A stretch of 64,000 bases of DNA from CAVYUC01 sp963783085 (GTDB taxonomy: Bacteria > Bacteroidota > Bacteroidia > Bacteroidales > Prolixibacteraceae): the NCBI GenBank assembly GCA_963783085.1, contig CAWAMJ010000010.1, positions 372,001 to 436,000 of the forward strand, written 5' to 3'. Positions within the stretch are counted from its first letter, which is position 1; each line of letters begins with the position of its first letter. Below the pieces are notes generated by a model, which ran no database searches, was not told the origin of the DNA, and saw nothing but the letters and a program-made list of their open reading frames with translations. The translations under genes were made by a program, and so were the position numbers. Shown here one piece after another: positions 7,803 to 17,640 of the stretch.

Positions 7803-8417
7803 TTAAGCTCCAACTGTACCTGTTCTTACCTCCCCGGCCCGCTTGTAATTGGCGATAATAACTCCACTTGGCGTGGGAAAACTCTCTGTTAACGTAAAGG
7901 CTGCCGGTATTGTGCCATCCTGAAAAAGCTTTTTCCCTGTGCCAAGAGTCAACGGGTGAATTTGGAGCCTAAGTTCGTCTGCTAAATCATTCTTCAGTAG
8001 TGTTTGGATGAGATTTGCGCTGCCCCAAACCTGAATATCGGAACCTTCTGAATTCCTGAGCTTTTTGACGTCTGCCAAGCTTTCGATAAATACGGTGTTT
8101 TTCCAACCTTGCCTACCGGCAGGCAGGTTTGATTTTTTCATGGTCCTGGACATAACATATTTTGTGCCTTCATTGATGCCAGGCCAAATATCTGCATTCT
8201 TAGGCCAGTAGTATTCAAAAATTTCAAAAGTCTTCCTGCCCAAAAGATATTCCGCAGGTTTCATTAGTTTTTGCATGTCCTTACCAACAACTTCGTCGCC
8301 ATATGGTGCGCTCCAGCCACCGTATTTGAAACCGCCTGACGTATCTTCTTCTGGGCCACCAACTGCCTGCATAACCCCATCCAATGTAATCATGGATATA
8401 ACAACAATTTTTCTCAT
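7803..8417 (-). CDS. dihydrofolate reductase-like (RibD C-terminal) protein with LPAGRQG insertion
   Basis: The 204-residue protein belongs to the RibD C-terminal/DHFR-fold family: MRKIVVISMITLDGVMQAVGGPEED, YLLGRKTFEIFEYYWP, YVMSRTM, DIQVWGSANLIQTLLKNDLADELRLQIHPLTLGTGKKLF. Family members bind NADPH, but the reaction here is unknown. About residues 101-109 contain LPAGRQG, encoded by a 21-base near-palindrome and absent from the expected family pattern, where MSRT..K..W.NT is continuous. This looks like an in-frame palindromic-element insertion that keeps the gene open. Confidence 0.88.
   Translation of the reverse strand: MRKIVVISMITLDGVMQAVGGPEEDTSGGFKYGGWSAPYGDEVVGKDMQKLMKPAEYLLGRKTFEIFEYYWPKNADIWPGINEGTKYVMSRTMKKSNLPAGRQGWKNTVFIESLADVKKLRNSEGSDIQVWGSANLIQTLLKNDLADELRLQIHPLTLGTGKKLFQDGTIPAAFTLTESFPTPSGVIIANYKRAGEVRTGTVGA
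8107..8127. repeat. in-frame palindromic insertion element (LPAGRQG type)
   Basis: The bases ccttgcctaccggcaggcag(g) form a near-perfect inverted repeat centred on CCGG (TGCCT-x-CCGG-x-AGGCA). Read on the minus strand they encode LPAGRQG inside the RibD-C protein. The same short palindrome is known as a dispersed element in Bacteroidota and other phyla; here it has inserted in a coding region without breaking the frame. Confidence 0.6.
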
Positions 8418-8434
8418 ATTTTTTTCGCTTTTCG

Positions 8435-8848
8435 TTACGCTTGTTCAGTGGGGAACTTACTCATGTCCATGCAAAAGATTTCCCAGGTGTGCCCGTCGAA
8501 ATCTTCAATCGTCCTGTTTTGCATAAAACCATAATCCTTGAATGGCACTGGCTCCGAGCCTCCTGCCGCGAGACCATTTTCAGCAATTTCATTGACTTTG
8601 TCCGGATTTTCGACTAAAAGTGAAAACAGTGCTGCAATGTTATTCTTTGTGTCTGCAATCGGCTTACTGGCGAAGTTTTTAAATTTTTCGTGGGTTAGCA
8701 GCATCACAAAAATATGGTCGCTCCAAACCATGCATTTGCCGCTTCCATCGGAAAATTGCGGATTGTTTGTAAACCCCATTCCAGTGTAAAATTCCATCGA
8801 CTTTTCTAAATCTTTTACTGCCAGATTGATAAATACCTGTGATTCCAT
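8435..8848 (-). CDS. VOC superfamily protein (lactoylglutathione-lyase-like)
   Basis: The 137-residue protein opens MESQVFINLAVKDLEKSMEFYTGMGFTNN and ends with GFMQNRTIEDFDGHTWEIFCMDM. The latter is the standard second half of the VOC domain, with the metal-position Glu in WEI. It is typical of Bacteroidota VOC proteins annotated as glyoxalase or extradiol dioxygenase without a proven substrate. It is the first gene of the minus-strand run, 18 bases upstream of the RibD-C gene, consistent with cotranscription. Confidence 0.88.
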   Translation of the reverse strand: MESQVFINLAVKDLEKSMEFYTGMGFTNNPQFSDGSGKCMVWSDHIFVMLLTHEKFKNFASKPIADTKNNIAALFSLLVENPDKVNEIAENGLAAGGSEPVPFKDYGFMQNRTIEDFDGHTWEIFCMDMSKFPTEQA

Positions 8849-9229
8849 AATTGTGAATTTTTAATTATCAAAATTGTATTAAGGATTAAATATCTGTAAC
8901 AAATTTAAACTTAAAACCTGACTTGTAGTGTGTGTATTCGCGTCAAACAAAGTGGCAAATTGCGTCAATATTAGTTATTTAGATCATCCGAAACGGAAAA
9001 TACTCTAAATTTTATGAATGGGTAAATAACTCTTCTTTTAACATCAGATTCGGAAAAGGCAGCATTGTTTCAATGCTTTAGAGAAATGTGGGGTAGCCCG
9101 CAGTATTTTGCTGTCCGGCGTTTTGGAGGAGGATAAAAAACTGACGTCACAAATAAGAATTGGGATTAAAAAAGATCGAGCACAAAAAAACCTCTCATTG
9201 AGAGGCTTATCGTAATTGTAGTAAAAAAG
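8849..9229. other. intergenic region, no confident gene
   Basis: This AT-rich 380-base gap lies between two minus-strand units. It contains two GCGTCAA copies about 23 bases apart (around 8939-8968) and a short plus-strand open stretch ending at a TAA near 9138 (SDSEKAALFQCFREMWGSPQ), which I do not recognise. No RNA gene is apparent before the terminator hairpin of the tRNA. Confidence 0.4.
9184..9205 (-). terminator. intrinsic terminator of tRNA-Arg
   Basis: On the minus strand a six-pair GC-rich stem (CCTCTC/GAGAGG, three-base loop) is followed by seven T residues, 24 bases after the tRNA 3' end. This is a classic Rho-independent terminator. Confidence 0.75.
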
Positions 9230-9301
9230 TGATCCCACCGGGACTCGAACCCAGATCGTCAGAACCGGAATCTGATATTCTATCCATTGAACTATGGGAC
9301 C
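9230..9301 (-). tRNA. tRNA-Arg (anticodon CCG)
   Basis: On the minus strand the gene begins GGTCCCA, has the D arm around AGTTCAATGG, anticodon stem TCAGA/TCTGA with loop TTCCGGT (anticodon CCG, reading CGG), T arm GGGTTCGAGTCCC, and acceptor strand TGGGATC with discriminator A. It folds to a 72-base cloverleaf without an encoded CCA. A TATTTTTG -7 element (9323-9316, minus strand) lies about 15 bases upstream. Confidence 0.95.
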
Positions 9302-9315
9302 GGTTTTATGTGGTG

Positions 9316-9323
9316 CAAAAATA
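9316..9323 (-). promoter_or_regulatory. -7 promoter element for tRNA-Arg
   Basis: TATTTTTG on the minus strand matches TAnnTTTG exactly and lies 15 bases before the tRNA 5' end, which is correct for a short leader. The -33 region has no clear TTTG. Confidence 0.4.
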
Positions 9324-9425
9324 GTAATTTTCTGATTCTATCCTATTTCGTGTGCATTTTCATTATTCGCTTTTTTTGTTGATAAAAATATAAATCATTT
9401 TTAGCCGATCGAAACCATATATTTT

Positions 9426-9433
9426 TACTTTTG
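9426..9433 (+). promoter_or_regulatory. -7 promoter element for the HD/YjbQ/BFD operon
   Basis: TACTTTTG matches the Bacteroidota TAnnTTTG consensus and lies 22 bases before the ATG at 9456. The preceding AT-rich run has no exact TTTG at 19 bases. Confidence 0.45.
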
Positions 9434-9455
9434 CCCAACAAATGAGAAAATTACA

Positions 9456-10238
9456 ATGGAAGATTTAGTAAGCACATCAACCAATTTTGTAGAGACCTAT
9501 ATCAATACCTTTAAAGGGTTGACCGAAAAGCAACACAACGATTTCGAGATAAAAAAAAACCATTCTTTTCGTGTTGCTGAAAATGCAGGCTGGCTGGCAG
9601 GTAAATTAAAGCTTGATGAGGAAGATGCCAAAATTGCATATTTTGCAGGACTGCTGCATGACATTGGCAGGTTTAAACAACTGGTGGATTTTGAAACATT
9701 AAATGATTCGGAATCAATTGATCATGCCGATTATGCAGTAACTGTTATTCGGGAACAGAATGTACTGGATTTTATGGATGAAGAGTCGAAAGAACTGGTT
9801 TTCCGCAGCATATCTCTCCACAATAAATTTGAACTTCCGAAAAAGCTATCGGAACACGAACTGCTTCACGTTCATTTATTGCGCGACGCTGATAAAATGG
9901 ATATTCTTAAAGTAATTACAGACTATTACATCAATAAAAATCAACCTGCCAACCACACACTGTCAATGAATCTACCCAAAGGAACGGTTGTAAATCCAGC
10001 TGTGGTAAAAGAAATTCTGGCGGGAAAACAAGTTTCAAAAAAAGAAGTGAAAACCGATCTCGATTTGAAAATAATGCAGCTTTCGTGGGTGTACGATTTA
10101 AATTTCAAAGCATCATTCGAATTCATTCTCGAAAACCGTTTCCTGGAAAAAATATACAACACACTCTCGAAAAATGATGTTAATATTGAAATTTTCAGAA
10201 AAGTAAAAGTTTACGCCGAAAACAAGGTTTTTGGGTAA
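9456..10238 (+). CDS. HD domain phosphohydrolase
   Basis: The 260-residue soluble protein has an HD metal-binding domain: His in KKNHSFRVAENAGWLA (about residue 34), the HD pair in FAGLLHDIGRFKQL (around 66-67), SLHNKF (about 128) and the distal Asp in LLRDADKMDILK (about 145). HD proteins hydrolyse phosphate esters, often nucleotides; the substrate is not predictable. Its stop overlaps the start of the YjbQ-like gene by one base, so the two are translationally coupled. Confidence 0.88.
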   Translation: MEDLVSTSTNFVETYINTFKGLTEKQHNDFEIKKNHSFRVAENAGWLAGKLKLDEEDAKIAYFAGLLHDIGRFKQLVDFETLNDSESIDHADYAVTVIREQNVLDFMDEESKELVFRSISLHNKFELPKKLSEHELLHVHLLRDADKMDILKVITDYYINKNQPANHTLSMNLPKGTVVNPAVVKEILAGKQVSKKEVKTDLDLKIMQLSWVYDLNFKASFEFILENRFLEKIYNTLSKNDVNIEIFRKVKVYAENKVFG

Positions 10239-10648
10239 TGCAAAAATCTTTTCAAATAAAAACTTCGCATCACAACGAACTTGTTGATATCACCAAAGAA
10301 GTGGCACAAATAGTATCGCAGGCAAACATTACAACTGGTTTGGTAAACGTTTATGTTCAGGGGGCCACTGCCGGAATTATGGTTCAGGAAAACTGGGACG
10401 AGTCGGTTCAGAACGACGTTGTTCATTTGCTGCAAAAATTGATTCCGGCAGGTGTTTGGGAACACGATCAGCAGGATAGTAACGGTGACTCACATTTGAA
10501 AGCCGGAATTGTCGGACCCGGAGAAACCGTCCCAATCATCAACGGGAAAATGGGACTGTCCACCTGGCAAAATATTTTTTTATGCGAATTCGACGGACCT
10601 CGGAATCAACGTAATGTTGTGGTAACGGTCATGCAAACAGAAAAGTAA
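10238..10648 (+). CDS. YjbQ/UPF0047 family protein (secondary thiamine-phosphate synthase-like)
   Basis: The 136-residue protein follows the UPF0047 pattern: SHHNELVDITKEVAQIVSQANITTGLVNVYVQGATAGI, then HDQQDSNGDSHLKAGIVGPGETVPIINGKMGLSTWQNIFLCEFDGPRNQRNVVV. The SHLKA and TWQ..F.CEFDGPR segments are the signature. E. coli YjbQ has weak thiamine-phosphate synthase activity, but the physiological role is unclear. It overlaps both neighbours by one base. Confidence 0.92.
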   Translation: MQKSFQIKTSHHNELVDITKEVAQIVSQANITTGLVNVYVQGATAGIMVQENWDESVQNDVVHLLQKLIPAGVWEHDQQDSNGDSHLKAGIVGPGETVPIINGKMGLSTWQNIFLCEFDGPRNQRNVVVTVMQTEK

Positions 10649-10863
10649 TGGCAAATCGTTTAGTGTGTCTGTGCAACCTTGTCGACGAAAACGAAATCAA
10701 GGCAATATTGAAAAAAGGTGAACATTCAACCTCTGATATTCAACGAATAACCCGGGCCGGTACTTCTTGTGGCCGCTGCCTTCCGGAAATTGATGATTTG
10801 GTTGCGAAACATCAGAAACAACAACTCAAAGATCCACAAAAAAAGATGAATTTCAGACTTTAG
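10648..10863 (+). CDS. BFD-like [2Fe-2S]-binding protein
   Basis: The 71-residue protein has CLCNLVDENEIKAILKKG and TRAGTSCGRCLPEIDDLV. These supply the four Cys ligands (C-x-C and C-x-x-C) of a BFD-type [2Fe-2S] domain, like bacterioferritin-associated ferredoxin and the NirB/NifU mid-domain. It is the last gene of the HD-YjbQ-BFD operon and may carry electrons to an iron store or reductase, but no partner is encoded nearby. Confidence 0.88.
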   Translation: MANRLVCLCNLVDENEIKAILKKGEHSTSDIQRITRAGTSCGRCLPEIDDLVAKHQKQQLKDPQKKMNFRL

Positions 10864-11194
10864 GTTCGATTAAAAATGGCTGGAAAACTATTTCAGCAGT
10901 TATTCTTCCTATTCATTCCTGTTTCAGTCCGGGTAAACTGTTTCGAATTAAAACCCTCGCAAGAATTCAGGTATTACTGCTCCGTTTTGGTGTAAAAATT
11001 ACGGACATTGGCTCCTTCAGCAATTAACCGGGGCATGAGTATTTCATTTTTTATCTTTATATTTCAGCATTTTCATTTTACCGGTTGTTGCCGGTTTCAT
11101 TGTTCTGCCTGGTAGATAAGTGTAAATAAATATTATAATGATATACCGGCCCAAAAAAATGAATTACAAGAACAAAACTAAAAAATTTAAACCG
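10864..11194. other. intergenic region upstream of GH29, nothing distinctive
   Basis: About 330 bases of AT-rich sequence with no ORF or structured RNA that I can support. It presumably contains the promoter of the fucosidase pair. An in-frame upstream ATG at 11138 would extend the GH29 gene but puts a basic stretch before the lipoprotein signal. Confidence 0.4.
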
Positions 11195-12673
11195 ATGAAA
11201 TTTTGCAATTACTTATTCCTGGGTGCTTTTTTTCTGGTACTGTTTTCCTGTAAAAAAGCAGAACCTCCTGCACCTGTGGAGCCTATTCCCTCTGAACGTC
11301 AACTAAACTGGCACGAAATGGAATTTTATGCTTTCGTTCATTTCAACATGAATACATTTACCGATAAGGAATGGGGATTTGGTGATGAATCGCCGGAATT
11401 ATTTAATCCCACAGAACTGGATTGCCGGCAGTGGGCACGGGTATGTAAAGAAGCCGGAATGAAAGGTATCATTCTTACGGCAAAACATCACGATGGATTT
11501 TGTCTTTGGCCTTCGGAATATACTGAGCATTCAGTGAAAAATTCACCGTGGAAAAATGGCAAAGGAGACGTGGTTCAAGAACTTTCGGATGCTTGTAAGG
11601 AATACGGTTTGAAAATGGGAATTTATCTTTCGCCGTGGGATAGAAATCATGCCGATTATGGAAAGCCCGAATATATTACCTATTACAGGAATCAACTCAG
11701 GGAATTGCTAACTAATTACGGCGAAATATTTGAAGTTTGGTTTGATGGTGCAAACGGCGGAACCGGTTTTTACGGTGGGGCTAACGAAGAGCGGCGAATC
11801 GACCGGAAGACCTATTACGATTGGGAAAATACACAGAAAATTGTTCGGGAGTTGCAGCCTGATGCTTGCATGTTCAGCGATGCCGGTCCGGATATTCGCT
11901 GGGTGGGAAATGAAGAGGGCTGGGCCATGGAAACGAACTGGTCGCCCATTCGTCGCGACGAATTTTATCCGGGGTCGCCAAACTATAAAGAATTGCGTTC
12001 CGGGCATGAAGACGGTACACACTGGGTGCCTGCCGAAGTAGATGTCTCCATCAGGCCGGGCTGGTTCTACCATGCTTCAGAAGACGAAAAAGTTAAATCA
12101 TTGTCTCATTTACTGGACATATACTACAATTCAGTGGGAAGAAATGCTTCGTTACTCATTAATTTTCCGGTTGACCGAAGAGGATTGATACATGAAAAAG
12201 ATGCCGAGCAGATATCGAAACTGGCCAAAGCAGTTAAAGCAGATTTCTCGGAAAATCTGGCAACCGGTAAAAAAGTAACCGCTTCTGAATTTCGCGGAAA
12301 TTCACCGGAATATGGGGCCGGAAATGTAAATGACGATGATCCGGAAACATACTGGGCAACTGATGATTCGATACATAATGCTTCCCTGACATTCGATTTT
12401 GAAAAACCAACGCCGATAAACCGCATTTTAATTCAGGAATACATTAAATTAGGGCAGCGCATTGAAAAATTTACTGTAGAGGTTTATAAACACGATGAAT
12501 GGGTTAAAATTGCTGAAGAAACTACTGTGGGCCGAAAACGGATTCTTCGGTTGCCAGATGTTACCGGTACCAAATTGAGGTTAAATATAACGGCTTCAAA
12601 AGCTTGTCCGGTTATTTCAAATATCGGGATTTATAATGCATCAGGGCATGAAGAACTGGCCTCGCTCAACTGA
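11195..12673 (+). CDS. GH29 alpha-L-fucosidase with C-terminal F5/8-type carbohydrate-binding domain (lipoprotein)
   Basis: The enzyme hydrolyses terminal alpha-linked fucose. ATG 11195 is chosen because it gives a lipoprotein signal (MKFCNYLFLGAFFLVLFSC). The ATG at 11138 would precede it with a lysine-rich stretch. The GH29 barrel shows GMKGIILTAKHHDGFCLWPS, LKMGIYLSPWDRNH and the nucleophile in FEVWFDGANG (D184). From about residue 365 a discoidin-like (F5/8 C, CBM32-type) domain follows (NLATGKKVTASEF, PETYWATDD, FTVEVYKHDEW). It is 64 bases upstream of the second GH29, so probably one transcription unit. Confidence 0.92.
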   Translation: MKFCNYLFLGAFFLVLFSCKKAEPPAPVEPIPSERQLNWHEMEFYAFVHFNMNTFTDKEWGFGDESPELFNPTELDCRQWARVCKEAGMKGIILTAKHHDGFCLWPSEYTEHSVKNSPWKNGKGDVVQELSDACKEYGLKMGIYLSPWDRNHADYGKPEYITYYRNQLRELLTNYGEIFEVWFDGANGGTGFYGGANEERRIDRKTYYDWENTQKIVRELQPDACMFSDAGPDIRWVGNEEGWAMETNWSPIRRDEFYPGSPNYKELRSGHEDGTHWVPAEVDVSIRPGWFYHASEDEKVKSLSHLLDIYYNSVGRNASLLINFPVDRRGLIHEKDAEQISKLAKAVKADFSENLATGKKVTASEFRGNSPEYGAGNVNDDDPETYWATDDSIHNASLTFDFEKPTPINRILIQEYIKLGQRIEKFTVEVYKHDEWVKIAEETTVGRKRILRLPDVTGTKLRLNITASKACPVISNIGIYNASGHEELASLN

Positions 12674-12737
12674 ATTTGAATATCGAAAACACAATTGTTT
12701 TAATAATTCTTTTTGTATAACCTAAATCAATAAAAAA

Positions 12738-14108
12738 ATGAAAAAATTGGTAATGTTCGCGCTGATGATGTTGCTCGTCAGCCAATTCTCCTATTCGCAG
12801 AAAAAAATCTGGGACGAAACTGAAGCCGAAAAAGAGGCACGTATGCAATGGTGGAAAGATGCACGGTTCGGAATGTTTATCCACTGGGGATTGTATGCTC
12901 AGGCCGCACGGCACGAGTGGGTGAAAAATCGTGAAAGGATAACGAACGAAGAGTATCAAAAATATTTTGAGATTTTTAATCCTGATTTGTTTAATCCCAC
13001 GGAATGGGCAAAGAAAGCCAAAGCTGCCGGAATGAAATATGCGGTTATAACTTCGAAACATCATGAAGGTTTTACGATGTTCGATTCGAAATATACAGAT
13101 TACAAGGTTACCAATACGCCTTACGGGAAAGATATCATCAAAGAGTGGGTTGATGCGTTTCGGGCAGAAGGATTGCGCATCGGCTTTTATTATTCGTTAA
13201 TAGACTGGCATCATCCGGATTATACCATTGATCGTGTTCATCCGCAACGCGTAAATACCAAAGAGGAATACGATGCGTTGAATCAAGGCCGCGACATGGC
13301 GGTTTACCGGGAATATTTAAAGAACCAGGTGCGTGAAATTCTCACCAATTATGGTAAGATCGACATTCTTTGGCTCGATTTTTCATTTCCCGGAGAATTT
13401 GGTAAAGGCCGCGATGATTGGGGCTCGGTGGAACTTGTGAAAATGGTTCGGGAACTGCAACCGGGAATCCTGATTGATGATCGGGCTGATTTGAATGAGT
13501 ATGCGGGAGGTTGGGATTTTATGACACCTGAACAATATAAAGTGGATAAATGGCCTGAAGTTGACGGGAAAAAAGTTCCGTGGGAAACGTGCCAGACTTT
13601 TTCCGGTTCATGGGGTTATTATCGCGATGAATATACCTGGAAAGATAATAAGCAACTGCTGGGCCTTTTAATCGAATCGGTTAGCAAAGGGGGAAACCTG
13701 TTGTTAAATGTTGGGCCTACTGCGCGGGGAACATTTGATGCACGCGCGGATAAAGCTTTAAGCGGGATGGGCGACTGGATGAAATTCAACAGCCGGTCGA
13801 TATACGGATGCACGCAGGCGCCCGAGGAATTTAAAGTCCCTGCGAATTCATTGTTAACGTATAATCCAACAACAAAACGGCTGTACATCCACCTGCTCGA
13901 TTATCCGTTGCAGACCTTGCGGTTGCCAGGGTATAAAGGCAAGGTAAAATATGCGCAATTTCTGCAAGACGCATCGGAAATTCAGATTACCGAACCTCGC
14001 CAGCACAATCGGGGGGGCGATTTACACGATACCGGTGACCTCGAACTGAGACTTCCGACAGCCAAACCCGACGTCGAAATACCGGTTATTGAAGTATTTT
14101 TGAATTGA
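12738..14108 (+). CDS. GH29 alpha-L-fucosidase, secreted
   Basis: The 456-residue fucosidase has an SPI signal peptide (MKKLVMFALMMLLVSQFSYSQ) and the GH29 pattern: ARFGMFIHWGLYA, GMKYAVITSKHHEGFTMFDS, LRIGFYYSLIDWHHPDY, and the nucleophile in IDILWLDFSF (D214). A SKGGNLLLNVGPTARG segment closes the barrel. It lacks the carbohydrate-binding domain of its upstream partner, so the two may have different linkage preferences. It appears intact. Confidence 0.95.
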   Translation: MKKLVMFALMMLLVSQFSYSQKKIWDETEAEKEARMQWWKDARFGMFIHWGLYAQAARHEWVKNRERITNEEYQKYFEIFNPDLFNPTEWAKKAKAAGMKYAVITSKHHEGFTMFDSKYTDYKVTNTPYGKDIIKEWVDAFRAEGLRIGFYYSLIDWHHPDYTIDRVHPQRVNTKEEYDALNQGRDMAVYREYLKNQVREILTNYGKIDILWLDFSFPGEFGKGRDDWGSVELVKMVRELQPGILIDDRADLNEYAGGWDFMTPEQYKVDKWPEVDGKKVPWETCQTFSGSWGYYRDEYTWKDNKQLLGLLIESVSKGGNLLLNVGPTARGTFDARADKALSGMGDWMKFNSRSIYGCTQAPEEFKVPANSLLTYNPTTKRLYIHLLDYPLQTLRLPGYKGKVKYAQFLQDASEIQITEPRQHNRGGDLHDTGDLELRLPTAKPDVEIPVIEVFLN

Positions 14109-14295
14109 TTTTTTTGAAGCCAGGTTAATAATCTGCACCGAAATAGAAGGACGTTTGAAGAGTGAATTTACAAGGCTACGTGAAACCTATTTATTTCAGA
14201 TACGTAATATTTATTCCTTTGCGAAAATTTTATTATTGAGGTTCAGACGGTTAAATCAGAAGCGAAAAAATAGGGTAAAAATTTGTCACAAAAAG

Positions 14296-14326
14296 TTTGT
14301 TTAGAATAAAAACGCTGTTACATTTG
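14296..14326 (+). promoter_or_regulatory. rRNA operon promoter P1
   Basis: TTTG at 14296-14299, exactly 19 bases, then TACATTTG at 14319-14326. This matches the Bacteroidota sigma-ABfr consensus (TTTG-N19-TAnnTTTG) perfectly. It lies about 400 bases upstream of the 16S gene. Confidence 0.8.
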
Positions 14327-14469
14327 CAGCCGCTTTTAGGGGCGTGTTCATTGAGGAGGTGATAAAGAGGTACCGGAAACGGGAGGGATACTGGCAGGGA
14401 TAAAGAGCTGGTATTTTGGAAGGTTTCCGGGGGTATGGAAAAAATAATTTAAAGATTTTGGGTTATTTT

Positions 14470-14500
14470 TTTGGTGAGAAGAAAAGAGTTATTACCTTTG
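14470..14500 (+). promoter_or_regulatory. rRNA operon promoter P2
   Basis: TTTG at 14470-14473, exactly 19 bases, then TACCTTTG at 14493-14500. This is a second perfect consensus promoter with the same spacing as P1, about 220 bases before the mature 16S end. The region between holds the usual pre-rRNA leader. Confidence 0.85.
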
Positions 14501-14722
14501 CCGCCCCGAAAGGGAAAAACGGACAGCGGGAAAAACAGCCGCTGGTGAAATAGGAAAAAAACGAGAGAAAAAATATCAGCATTTTGAAGGAAATATTAGG
14601 GTGCTGATTTTTTATGAGTTCTTTAAAATTTTGAGACAAAAGCATTAAAAAAGCAAGGTGTACCAACTTTGTTAATTTCATAGAGTGACTTCTGGAGCGA
14701 AAGAGATTAAACTTTTATAATT

Positions 14723-16245
<1,523 letters not shown>

Positions 16246-16451
16246 TGGAGCACAGGAATTACGAAAAACGGAATTGACAGATTGGCCCTTGCTTTTTTTA
16301 AAGATATAGGAAGCCCCTCCGGCCTCCCCAACGGGGAGGAAAGAGGAAATGTAGCAAAAAAGCCTCTGTTTGTAATTTAAACGTTACAAATAAAGAAGGA
16401 GAACGGGGCTTTGAGTTTTCCCCTTCGGGGGATTAAGGGGGCTTTTAACAG

Positions 16452-16525
16452 AGTCCCGTAGCTCAGCTGGTTAGAGCGCTACACTGATAATGTAGAGGTC
16501 CCCAGTTCAAGTCTGGGCGGGACTA
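16452..16525 (+). tRNA. tRNA-Ile (anticodon GAT)
   Basis: The acceptor stem AGTCCCG pairs with CGGGACT and is followed by discriminator A. The D arm is GCTCAGCTGGTTAGAGC, the anticodon stem-loop CTACACTGATAATGTAG (GAT), and the T arm CCAGTTCAAGTCTGG. It lies in the 16S-23S spacer, its standard position. Confidence 0.97.
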
Positions 16526-16536
16526 CAAAGACAGCT

Positions 16537-16604
16537 ACTAGTCACTAGCCACTAGCCACTAGCAAAACAGCTAGAAGCTGGGAGCTTGAAGCTAGAAGCT
16601 AATT
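16537..16604. repeat. 7-bp tandem repeat plus AGCTAGAAGCT-type repeat in the rRNA spacer
   Basis: Four tandem 7-base units (actagtc, actagcc, actagcc, actagca; 16537-16564) are followed by a run built from GCTAGAAGCTGGGAGCTTGAAGC. Related AGCT-rich copies occur at about 16834-16867 and 16930-16960. These match simple intergenic repeats common in Bacteroidota and have no coding content. Confidence 0.7.
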
Positions 16605-16607
16605 ATC

Positions 16608-16681
16608 GGGGGATTAGCTCAGTTGGCTAGAGCGCTAGATTTGCATTCTAGAGGTCAAGGGTTCGACTCCCTTATTCTCCA
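16608..16681 (+). tRNA. tRNA-Ala (anticodon TGC)
   Basis: The acceptor stem GGGGGAT pairs with ATTCTCC (two G-T pairs) and is followed by discriminator A. The D arm is GCTCAGTTGGCTAGAGC, the anticodon stem-loop CTAGATTTGCATTCTAG (TGC), and the T arm AAGGGTTCGACTCCCTT. It is the second spacer tRNA, 82 bases after tRNA-Ile. Confidence 0.97.
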
Positions 16682-16833
16682 CAGCCTCCCCTAACCTCCC
16701 GTTACAACGGGACAGGCTCTCCAAAGGAGGGGAAAAAGAGAGGGAAAAGAAGGATAAAAAAGTTGGAAAAGTGATTTGTGACACTAAAAAAAGGCAAAAC
16801 GTTCAAAATAAATTGAAATACTGAATTTTAGTA

Positions 16834-16960
16834 AAAGCTAGGAGCTTGCAGCTCGTGGCTTGCAGCTAAAAAGAGATAAGGCTGGTGCCGGAATAGGAAA
16901 AGGTTCGATTCCTTGCTTATCTGCATACTTGAGGCTAAAAGCTAGAAGCTGGAAGCCAGA
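16834..16960. repeat. AGCT-rich spacer repeats
   Basis: Two further copies of the AGCTAGAAGCTGGAAGC-like repeat (about 16834-16867 and 16930-16960) lie between tRNA-Ala and 23S. They flank a non-coding stretch. Confidence 0.55.
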
Positions 16961-17186
16961 CGGTAAAAGTTCTTTGGCATGTTGGGAAAAGATAATAATA
17001 ATATCACAGAGAGAAATAAAGGATTACAAAGAATCAATACGAGGATTCTTTAGGAAAAGAAAGTTACTAAGGGCGTACGGAGGATGCCTAGGCTCTCAGA
17101 GGCGAAGAAGGGCGTGACAAGCTGCGATAAACTGCGGGGATTGGCAAATACGAATTGATCCGCAGGTACCCGAATGGGGCAACCCA

Positions 17187-17220
17187 TCCCGAGTAATCGG
17201 GAAATTCCGAGCAATCGGAA
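17187..17220. repeat. two adjacent TCCCGA/TTCCGA hairpins in 23S
   Basis: TCCCGAGTAATCGGGA (17187-17202) and TTCCGAGCAATCGGAA (17205-17220) are two perfect-arm 16-base hairpins separated by two bases. Each has 6-base arms and the same YCCGA/TCGGR core as the other copies at 17625, 18732, 19201 and 20005. Confidence 0.7.
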
Positions 17221-17236
17221 GGCAAACCCGCTGAAC

Positions 17237-17267
<31 letters not shown>

Positions 17268-17526
17268 ACAACAGTGATTCCCGGAGTAGTGGCGAGCGAA
17301 ACGGGAATAGCCCAAACCGTGTCTGTTTCGGCAGGTACGGGGTTGAAGGGCTGCGATATAAAAATATAAGCTGAAGTGGAGCGGTACTGGAAAGACCGGC
17401 CATAGGAGGTGATAGCCCTGTACACGCAGGCGTTATATTTTTTAGCAGTACCCTGAGTAGGGCGGGGCACGAGGAACCCTGTCTGAAGCTGCCAGGACCA
17501 TCTGGCAAGGCTAAATACTACTGAGA

Positions 17527-17566
<40 letters not shown>

Positions 17567-17624
17567 CACCCCGAACAGGGGAGTGAAATAGTACCTGAAA
17601 CCGTACGCTTACAAGCGGTAGGAG

Positions 17625-17640
17625 TTCCGATTTATCGGAA
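17625..17640. repeat. 23S hairpin of the TTCCGA family
   Basis: TTCCGATTTATCGGAA is a palindromic 16-mer in a variable helix of the 23S gene. Confidence 0.65.
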
